Assembly: GCA_036346205.1 (NCBI GenBank)
Contig: JARFJB010001603.1
Span: 1,595,001-1,659,000 of the forward strand
Length of the DNA stretch: 64,000 nt
DNA from: Vesta saturnalis
Taxonomy: Eukaryota > Arthropoda > Insecta > Coleoptera > Lampyridae
Direction of reading: 5' to 3'
Shown here: piece by piece, positions 57,225 to 64,000 of the stretch
Layout: each line of letters starts with the position of its first letter
Position numbering within the stretch: the first letter of the stretch is position 1
The notes under the pieces: model-generated
Told to the model about the DNA's origin: nothing
Databases searched by the model: none
Seen by the model: the letters and a program-made list of their open reading frames with translations, nothing else
Made by a program: the position numbers and the translations under genes

Positions 57225-57370
57225 TGTTTTAGAAAATGTTCATTAGTCTTTACGCCGCTAGATGGCACTAAAATCAATTTTTACTCAAAGGGGCCAGGGG
57301 GCGAAGGCCTGAGAACAAGTTGCGAAGCCCTACACGTGTCGCACAAGAACCTCCTTATTAGAAATACAAC
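57225..57370 (+). repeat. segment related to element E1
   Basis: TTCATTAGTCTTTACGCCGC, TAGATGGCAC, GGGGCGAAGGCC-like text and AAGTTGCGAAGCCCTACAC correspond to the complement of 31,545-31,665 (TTCATTAGTCTATACAC, TAGATAGCGCC, GGGGCGAAGCTCC, AAGTTGCGCAGCCCTACAC). It begins inside the end of the palindrome's right arm and runs beyond it. Confidence 0.75.
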
Positions 57371-57904
57371 GTTTTAGGTAAAAGATCATCCAATAGCATG
57401 TGGCCATTTTAAAGCAATAGGGTCGATAATTTTAATAATAATATCTTATTAATTATGCAATTTCCAACATTGTATGCGTGTGCATTTGCCTAACCTCCAG
57501 GGGCACTGTTCTTAATATAGCCAGAAGGACCTTAATACCACCAAATAACCCTAAGATTAACCCTAGACCAGCCCCACCCTAAATACAACCTGTAGATAGG
57601 CATTAAAATAAATGTAATAACAATCTCATTGGTAAAAAATACGCTAATAAAATAAAATGGGGAAATACAGTCATTGTGTACGTAATTATTATTATCTAAT
57701 CAATTCTTTAAATAATATCTGATAAACAAGTTCTAATAAATGTTAATAGTAAAATACAAAATTAAACAAACTATCTTTTACATCATTTTCCAGGGCTAAA
57801 ATAATTAATTAATAAAATAATTAAAGATCATAATCATCTTAAAGCTATCAGATTAAGAATTTCCCTAGGATAATTAATTAATAAAAATAATTAAAAGATC
57901 ACCA
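57371..57904. other. no recognised gene
   Basis: AT-rich; at 57,490-57,600 short CCCTAA/ACCCC-rich text like that inside E1's right arm. Confidence 0.4.
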
Positions 57905-58240
57905 TCTCAAAATAAGGGTAATAAATACGGTCCTTCACGTATGCCATTAAAAATCAAAACTTTAATTAGGGATGAAAAAGAAAGGATTCAAAATACGGTC
58001 TCACGTGGGTGTGTAAAAAATAAGGGTTGAAAACACGGTCTCACACATGGGCATATAAAAATAATTAGGGTTGAAAAGGGCCTTCGAAAAGAAAGGATAA
58101 GGTCTCACACGAGGGTATATAAAAATAAGGGTTGAAAATGCGGTCTCACACGTGGATGTGCTAAAATAGGGGTGAAAAAATACGTCCTACACGTAAGCGT
58201 GTAAAAATAAGGGTGGAAAAACCGGTCCCCCACGTGGGCG
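57905..58240. repeat. minisatellite, units of about 42-60 bp
   Basis: Six to seven units of AAAATAAGGGTTGAAAA, (A/T)ACGGTCTCACACGTGGG and TGTGTAAAA type, spaced irregularly. CACGTG occurs in most units. The unit vocabulary (AGGGGTTGAAAA) recalls the subrepeats in the right arm of E1. Confidence 0.85.
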
Positions 58241-58299
58241 GTCTTGTGACGTCAAAATCCAAGATGGCGGCGGAAGGTGTCCCCTTTCTACTAATACCA

Positions 58300-59176
58300 T
58301 TGAAAGTTATGAATTACAGCGGTAATTCAACTGCAATGACGTCATACTCAACTATCATAGTAACAGAGCTATTCCTGTCATGAACAAGAAGCATTTATCA
58401 AATACTGACAGCCACGTTAAAAAATTTAAGCTAAGTAAAAATGAAACGATTTCGTAAGATTTCATGAGAAACCATTGATAGCAATATTGAAAAGAGTGTT
58501 CCAAACAATACAGTGAAAAATCAGGCATTTATTTAGACGCAAGTATTTTGTCGTTTTTTAAATTTAAATTTTTAATTAATTAAATGATTTTGTTCATTTA
58601 TTAAATCTTGTAACCTTTTTACATAAATAACTAAAGTTTTGTTTCCTTAAGAAAACCGCATTCGTTGATTTTTTCTGTTGGTTAAAAGAAGAGCCCGACT
58701 CAGAAGGAGGAGGGCTCTTCTTTTAACCAACAAAAACAACGAATGCGCTTTTCACGCAACACCGCTTTTTCCCAGATTATCGATAATTTTGGACGTACTA
58801 ATGGTATTATGTATGAATATCTCCCTCGGCAATGCAACTTCGTTATGATTACAGCGATAATCCCATTGGACCATACGAATTACAGTGGTAATTCAACTGG
58901 AATGACGTCCTACTCAATTACCATAGTAACAGAGCTATTCTTGTCATGAACAAGAAGCATTTATCAAACACTGACAGCCACGTTCAAAAATTTAAGCTTA
59001 AGTTTATTGTATAAATGAAACGATTTCGTAAAATTTCGTGACAAACCATTGATAGCAATATTGAAAAGAGTGTTCCGAAGAATACAGTGAAAAATCAGAC
59101 ATTTATTTTGACGCAAGTATTGTTCGTTTCCTAAATTTTGTTACATGTTTAGTAATTAAAGTTTTGTCGTTTTCTA
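58300..59176. repeat. repeat S, right cluster: two units
   Basis: Units with GTCATGAACAAGAAGCATTT at 58,377 and 58,942. Better preserved than the left cluster at 50,480-51,540 and in the same orientation, so S is not part of the palindrome symmetry. The first unit carries an insertion of about 160 bases with a long hairpin. The second is cut at 59,177 by the PLE. Confidence 0.9.
58657..58747. repeat. 91-base snap-back hairpin
   Basis: GTTGGTTAAAAGAAGAGCCC and its exact complement GGGCTCTTCTTTTAACCAAC face each other across 15 bases (GACTCAGAAGGAGGA). Outer arms GCATTCGTTG and CAACGAATGC pair too, separated from the inner stem by small unequal linkers (ATTTTTTCT and AAAAA). Absent from the S units of the left cluster. 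Confidence 0.95.
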
Positions 59177-59500
59177 AATTTATGTATGAGAGCAGTAGAC
59201 CACTCAAAGTGAGAACACAGGAACATAAGAACAACGTCCGCAAGGGCGAAATAGAAAGATCAAGAATCGCCGAACATGTCTGGAAAGAAGACCACATCCA
59301 ATAGGATAACATACAGATAGTGGCAAAGGACGAGAACACAACTCGTCGAAAACTCAAAGAAGCCACATACATCGCATTAGCAGAAAATCCAATAAGCCAA
59401 GCTAGTGTAGAAATGAAACCCATATGGATTCCAATAATGCGCGAAGAGCTTAAGCGCAATACACCTGCGCAAGAAGTTACTGCGCAACATACGCGGTAAA
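59177..59500 (+). pseudogene. PLE GIY-YIG endonuclease, C-terminal fragment
   Basis: YESSRPLKVRTQEHKNNVRK, GEIERSRIAEHVWKEDH, one TAG (near 59,302) in place of a codon, then NIQIVAKDENTTRRKLKEAT, YIALAENPISQASVEM and PIWIPIMREELKR. In complete Penelope-like proteins the preceding residues hold the GIY-YIG pair; they are missing, cut off at repeat S. ESSRPLxxRxxEH and AEHxWxxDH are well-kept parts of that nuclease, which cuts the target for reverse transcription. The frame ends near 59,500. After about 65 bases with a short TA run the PLE terminal unit follows in the same orientation, as expected for the 3' end of such an element. Confidence 0.85.
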
Positions 59501-59566
59501 CTTCTGCGCAACCACGAAAAAGTTTAATATATATATATAAGTTCTAAAATATACATATTGTATTAC

Positions 59567-59797
59567 TCCGTGGCTCAGTGGCAAAGGTGTCAGACTAGTA
59601 AGTGAAAGGTACCAGGTTCGAATCTAAGAGTAGTCAAGTGCTTGGGAAAAAAATTATATATAACATATGAATTCGACTCAAGTGCGAAAACAGTCCTTCT
59701 CAGGACTAAGCCTGATGACGAAAGCAGAGTCCGCTTCCGAAACGTCGCGCCCAAAAAGCATAAACTGTGGAAATAGGCCGATCAACTCCACTAATTA
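59567..59797 (+). mobile_element. PLE terminal unit: tRNA-like head, hammerhead-like core, shared tail
   Basis: Head: CCGTGGCTCAGTGGCAAAGG (box A, TGGCTCAGTGG) and GGTTCGAATCT (box B, 59,615-59,625) spaced as in a tRNA gene. Middle: GTCCTTCTCAGGAC mini-hairpin. Core: CTGATGA (59,712-59,718), a 7-bp stem with one mismatch CGAAAGC/GCTTCCG closing AGAGTCC, then GAAACGTC (59,739-59,746) and GCGC. Tail: AACTGTGGAAATAGGCCGAT and CAACTCCACTAAT. Collinear with 27,070-26,806. Confidence 0.85.
59712..59750 (+). ncRNA. hammerhead-ribozyme-like core in the PLE terminal unit
   Basis: The invariant boxes CUGAUGA and GAAA flank a stem-loop in the position of helix II, and C-GUC follows at the place of helix III and the cleavage triplet. 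Hammerhead motifs with minimal helix III are known from Penelope-like retroelements. Helix I pairing is weak here (GC/GC visible) and helix III would be one base pair without a loop, so activity may need a dimer or may be lost. Confidence 0.55.
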
Positions 59798-60590
59798 TAG
59801 TTAGTATTATCGTTGATTGAAGCCTACAATCAACGGTATTATTATAAGAAAAGCAGAAACACACAATAGGTGCAGAGACTTGCCAACTAAAGTCTCTGAA
59901 TAGGTGCAATGTTTACACACCATATATTAGATGCTACACTTACATTCAATACAATTTCACATTCTTCGGAAATTCTATTTTGTTCTTTTAAATGGATAAG
60001 CAAATTCTCCAATGTTTCGATTTTTTGTTAAGTCGAAAGTTTTTTATACGCAATACCTTTAGTTGCGTTTTTAGAGTTTTTATATCAATTTGTCTTTTTC
60101 CTAGTTTTCACATCATTTTTTCTTTTTTAGGTCATTGCAATTTTCGTTCAGAATAATCTCCAAAACATAGTTTCCTGAATAACATAAGCAGAACACAAGA
60201 TTTATGTGAATATGCTTTATGTCCGTTAGAAAACAGATATGTACCATTAGTAAAAAAACTAGACGTCTGTTTCTTCCGCATTAGTGATCGGGAACCAATC
60301 GTCTGATTGCGTATTTCTAAGAAGCTTGAAATATTACAGTTGCACATAATTATTAACTGTAATTAAAAGCAAATGGGTATTGCCGTTACCTTGCTGATAA
60401 AGGATGTAATACTTCTGCTTTGTTTTGGAGATTTAGCTTTTAAGTAAACGGGAAAGTCGAAAACACTCGGTACTGCATCATTTTTTAAAACCCTCGTCGG
60501 CACCTTTCATAGAAAATCGGCTTCCTTAAAATATTTTCTATAAGTGGCAATATGTTTAGTAGGATTAAAATTTTCGTGCAACTGTGGAAT
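59798..60590. other. no recognised gene
   Basis: Follows the PLE end. Short frames only. Confidence 0.5.
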
Positions 60591-61014
60591 CTTTTGAAAG
60601 CTCCGAATACACGACAGAGGCTGCCACCCCAAAACCCTACAACAAGACATACATAGAACCACTACTAGACTACCATGCGCCGTTATACTGCATTCTCAAA
60701 AATAATAACCTAAAATCTATTGCCACCTGCGAACGGAACGTACTATGGAGCATGCATAGGCTACACTACACATTCCAACGTTAGGACAATAGAAACAGCA
60801 AACATACAACTTATCACAGACAGAATTATGATACTGAAAACAAAATTCACCTATCGCAGAGTTCACGGCAAAAAACCACTACCAAGAACATTCTCAAAAC
60901 CTTCTACACCAACAGAGACCTTTACAACCCAAGATAACGTAAGAAAAAGCTCAAACACCTGCCTGCACGAGAACAACAAAACATACACTAATAGTTAATT
61001 AATTATAATAAAAT
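60590..61014 (+). pseudogene. Jockey LINE ORF2, C-terminal fragment
   Basis: YNKTYIEPLLDYHAPLYCIL, NLKSIATCERNVLWSMHRLH and, after a frameshift at about 60,782, NVRTIETANIQLITDRIMIL, KTKFTYRRVHGKKPLPRTF. Collinear with YKTYIRPVMDLRAPIYTNIN, HLSSIASCERRIFRRIHRLP, IHHANIPPITHRIQTLQRNY and THKRIFGDTVPTKE of the copy at 23,772-26,275, so both belong to one family. The RT motifs upstream are missing (5' truncation). The 3' UTR resumes at about 61,820 after an 800-base insertion. Confidence 0.88.
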
Positions 61015-61106
61015 AATAAAACACTTTTTTTTTCCTTTTTTAACGCATTTATTCAACTCACTTTGTCTGTCCGGTTCAAATCTTATAATTTAATTTTCAA
61101 CAACTT

Positions 61107-61430
61107 AGTGATCTCCGATTGAGCTGAAATTATGTGTTATTTGCTTCGACTTTTGCGGCCAAATTTGGCCAAATATGGTCGAAATTTTTGTTTATGAAGC
61201 TAGGGCCTTGAAATTTATGACTTAAGCTTTTCGCATAAAACCATGCACAAAATATACGACAAGTTGAGTTCAAGATCAGGAGGCTGCGCTCGGGTGGCTC
61301 AAGGTATTGTAATCGGTAAAAAAAAACTGATCTCCGGTTGAGCTGAATTTCGGCATACATGTGTATATTGGCCAAGTAAGTTCGAAATTTTTGTTTATAC
61401 ACCTAGGGTCTTGAAAAATTGAGTTTCTTT
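61107..61430. repeat. two diverged copies of a roughly 100-130-bp unit
   Basis: TGATCTCCGATTGAGCTGAA, then GGCCAAATATGGTCGAAATTT, TTGTTTATGAAGCTAGGGCC at 61,110-61,210 recur as TGATCTCCGGTTGAGCTGAA, GGCCAAGTAAGTTCGAAATTT, TTGTTTATACACCTAGGGTC at 61,328-61,412. Confidence 0.8.
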
Positions 61431-61465
61431 CTTTGTTGGAACTTAGACCCAAGCGACTAAAAAAC

Positions 61466-61816
61466 AAAATAAAAATAAGTAAAAAAAAAACATTTTTAAA
61501 AAACGTTTTTATTTCCAAATGTACTAAAAAGAATAAAATAATTTTTTTATCTACCCATTAACATGTAAAATTTTTGTGACTAAAAATAAAAATGTGGGCC
61601 ATACATGCATGATATCTTATACTTATAACAAAGCCTATCAACACCTACATTCAAACACTAAAGTGCAGGCACTAAAAAGAGCGCCCCGCACTTTTATTTT
61701 TAGTCACAGAAAGTTTTGATGTTAATGGGTAGATACAAAAATTATTTTATTCTTTTTAGTACATTTGGAAATAAAAGCGTTTATAAAAAATGTTTTTTTT
61801 TTTACTTATTTTTATT
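61466..61816. mobile_element. hairpin MITE, about 350 bp, arms about 135 bp
   Basis: Left arm 61,466-61,600 and right arm 61,682-61,816 are inverted copies: AAATAAAAATAAGTAAAAAA, TTTATTTCCAAATGTACTAA, AAAGAATAAAATAATTTTT, ATCTACCCATTAACAT and GTGACTAAAAATAAAA occur in both. Loop about 80 bases. No coding content. It sits in the 3' UTR of the Jockey copy. Confidence 0.92.
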
Positions 61817-61819
61817 TAC

Positions 61820-61960
61820 CACATAAAACATACACCAAAAGTGAAACCACAACAAATTCCACCAACTAAAACACAAAAAGCAGAAGGACCCAGGGCTGAA
61901 TAGGGAGAAGATTCCTAAACTGCCTGCAGAAGAACACTACATGAGCTATAAATAAGTAAA
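61820..61960 (+). other. Jockey LINE 3' UTR remnant
   Basis: CAGGGCTGAATAGGGAGAAG and TTCCTAAACTGCC match the UTR of the copy at 23.5 kb (CAGGGCTGAAGAGGAGAAGG, CTCCTGAACAGTCC). Confidence 0.75.
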
Positions 61961-62097
61961 TAATCTAATAGTCTAATAAAAAATTAAAGATAACTACATT
62001 TAGACAAGGACAAAATAATAGGCAACGATTTTACACATGCACAATTGTATCATGAATAAAATCAGCCTTTCATCTAATACCAAAGATACATTCGTAC

Positions 62098-62098
<1 letters not shown>

Positions 62099-62129
<31 letters not shown>
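62099..62129. repeat. (TA)n microsatellite
   Basis: About 30 bases of alternating TA. Confidence 0.95.
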
Positions 62130-62132
<3 letters not shown>

Positions 62133-64000
62133 AGTTGGCTGAATCACATACACTTGAAATACCATTGAAACAAGGCTTAGGAGGGGTAAGATGAAAATAA
62201 AATAGTTACGTTAACGAACTGACGGATAAACTACCCGCAAGAAACTATAGCATCACTTTCTCAACTTACACGTTCATCTGTAGATCTCTCTGTATTTAAG
62301 ACAAATAAGAACGTATTAGTGTTAACAGCTAGGCAACCAGTTTTTAGTTGTGAAATCCGGCGTAAAGATGGAATCGAGACCTTCTTTTGGCATCTAGACA
62401 CGTTTCTGTAAACCCTGGTCAGATTAATAACAACAACTAAGCTGAGGTTTACCATGCCACGTTTGTCCACGCATTAAGTCCTCTATGCGGGCGAAAATGC
62501 TAGTAAACGATCAACGATGCCAAATCATACCAGCAATGAGGCGGATACTTTATGGTCTGAAACGGTTTTTTCAACTTAATAAGGCTTGCTTGCGGGGTGA
62601 CGTATTGACAATTAAATTACTACTGCATTACTATCCTTTGCTATTAAGAGACAATTCAATATCTCGTAATAATTAAATTGTAACTTCTCGGACAGCAACG
62701 ACCCATTTTCAATAGGTTACACAAGCTTGTTGAATTGCCTGTTGCGAGCTTTAATCTACATTTAAATACCTACTTACGCTTGAATATAATTCTTTAATTA
62801 ATCGCTTAATCACCAACACTTAACGGTAAAGGTACGCGGTTTAAACTCTAGACGGTGCCAATTATTTATCGCTATAACTTGTGTATCCGCTCGCTTCGCT
62901 GATTAAAGCAGATATTTATTCATATCTTTGTTACACGCCCACTTTAGTGTTGAAAACACATTGAAACCAACACAAAAAAGGAAAGTACAAGTAGTGTTCT
63001 TAGTAAAACGGAAACGATAATATATTTATGGCCTCAACGGTTTACAATTATAGTCTATAACAAAGCAATGTAACGTCTTCTATCTCGTCTGACCCAATCG
63101 AACTTGAACTAGCTGTTTACCCCGACCACCTCAGTTTTTAAAATTTATAAAAAGAACAAGAAATATTACGTGAAAATATTTTCATATTCATTATTAAAAG
63201 GAGGATTTATTTTTAAATGTTACTCGTCCGTAGTAAACCCCATATATATCGAACTTCAAAGTAAAAATCAAAGCCGTGTTTTAAGTTGCCGTATGTTCCC
63301 GTGAAATTAACAACCGGCAATTTTTAAATTCTCAACAATTTATCACAGTCAGTTCGGATAAGGCAGTTTCGAGTAACATGGAAAAACACCTGTTTTTCTA
63401 CCCCATTATGTGTTCTCTTTTCCTTTTCAACACTTAATTACATATATTTAACTCTTAGTTACATAAAATAAAACATCCCGATAAACATGAAACTACGACT
63501 TATTGGCTAGGTATTAAAACTCATTAATTATCTTTTCTTTCACGGTGACAATTGCGATTTTCTATTTTTATTACAATAATAAAATTCGCCCGGTCCGCTT
63601 CCTATAAGTATTTTTTAGTTTTGAACAAAGTTTATTTTATGATGCTTAAGTTCACAGCACACTTTCACTATTTTGTTATTTATCAAAATTATCACAATGT
63701 AACCAAATGATACGTCGTGGCCCGACATTAATAAAAGCTTATTATAGACAATTTTGTTAAATAAAAGCTGTTTAACTAAAATTTATACCTAGAACCAACA
63801 AACCAATTTGTAATTGCTTTAAATAAGAATTGTTCCTATTTTATTCTTTAATGTGTCTACGACAAACTAATTTGTGATTAGCCGTAACATGATTTATTTT
63901 TAAATTGACTAATTGTGACTATGGAATAGTGTATACGTACAATATCTGTAGTTTTTGCGAGATGGATGAAAGAAGCGCAGTTTTTGCGGAAAAGAAGGGG
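62130..64000. other. no recognised gene
   Basis: AT-rich, short frames only (for example 69 codons minus at 62,261-62,470 and 63 codons plus at 62,485-62,676), none with recognisable motifs. No terminal repeats or arrays. Confidence 0.5.

Larger units (their letters stand above)
51850..57281. repeat. giant palindrome (inverted duplication), axis near 54,825
   Basis: Left arm 51,850-54,825 and right arm 54,825-57,281 are inverted copies over almost their whole length. Outer ends: ATTGATTAGTGCCATCTAGG on the left and, complemented, AAAATTGATTTTAGTGCCAT on the right. The axis falls in AAGACGGCGTCTT (54,819-54,831), so there is practically no spacer. The left arm is about 520 bases longer: it has three copies of a roughly 155-bp repeat next to the axis instead of about one, a longer (CA)n/(CACG)n tract, and some 190 bases that the right arm has lost between CATCCAA and CGTTAAGC. 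Otherwise the arms differ mainly by single-base indels. Each arm holds the same small open frames. Confidence 0.95.

Noticed and set aside
59567..59640. Functional tRNA gene
   Set aside because: Boxes A and B are present, but the acceptor stem and anticodon arm do not pair well and the unit is repeated with a PLE tail; a tRNA-derived element part is the better reading.

Overview
The window looks like a stretch of an insect (at least arthropod) nuclear genome. It is about two-thirds A+T, lacks bacterial-style operons and ribosome binding sites, has long (TA)n, (CA)n and octamer arrays, and is full of metazoan transposon families: Jockey-clade LINEs, Penelope-like elements (PLEs), Tc1/mariner, hAT and FLYWCH-MULE elements. 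I found no convincing intact host gene, rRNA, functional tRNA or CRISPR array. Almost every coding signal is a decayed mobile element, so the window reads as a heterochromatin-like or gene-poor intergenic block. The exact insect order cannot be read from the sequence.

Layout. 1-3200: AT-rich, with one promoter-like block. 3.2-6.1 kb: Jockey gag remnant, PLE reverse transcriptase remnant, a DD41D-type mariner relic. 7.0-8.6 kb: copy 1 of an unnamed repeat R (copy 2 at 41.6-42.6 kb). 8.6-10.7 kb: Jockey ORF1 plus endonuclease on the minus strand. 11.1-11.6 kb: tandem repeat. 13.7-16.0 kb: nearly whole FLYWCH-MULE with TIRs and an 11-bp target duplication. 17.8-19.0 kb: inactive mariner with both TIRs. 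23.5-26.3 kb: Jockey ORF2 on the minus strand. 26.8-27.4 kb: tRNA-like/hammerhead-like PLE terminal unit and a mariner tail. 27.7-29.1 kb: Tc1 element inserted inside a (TA)n array. 31.1-33.4 kb and 33.5-35.0 kb: two long-inverted-repeat elements. 35.1-38.3 kb: a three-level nest, with a PLE inside a hAT inside an older hAT. 43.2-45.5 kb: a 2.3-kb array almost free of T on the plus strand. 46.0-47.1 kb: hAT remnant. 50.5-51.8 kb: tandem repeat that degrades into poly-T. 51.85-57.28 kb: giant palindrome. 57.3-62 kb: minisatellite, repeat S, PLE endonuclease plus terminal unit, Jockey 3' end split by a hairpin MITE. 62.1-64.0 kb: nothing recognised.

The two most unusual things are these. First, a roughly 5.4-kb head-to-head palindrome with its axis near 54,825. 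Each arm holds the same compact set of small open frames on both strands, a (CA)n/(CACG)n tract and a roughly 155-bp repeat near the axis; the arms differ mostly by 1-base indels and copy number. It could be a real inverted duplication of a compact (possibly virus-like) segment or a fold-back assembly artefact. Second, a PLE terminal unit that joins a tRNA-like box A/box B head to a hammerhead-ribozyme-like core and a shared 3' tail; it is found downstream of a PLE GIY-YIG endonuclease at 59.2-59.8 kb, as a solitary inverted copy at 26.8-27.1 kb, and as tail-only pieces flanking a PLE ORF fragment at 37.2-37.6 kb.

The elements do not form a pathway; their relation is historical (who inserted into whom). 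All identifications come from reading translations and repeats by eye, without database searches, so family names are from recognised motifs and exact borders are approximate unless a TIR or target duplication is stated.
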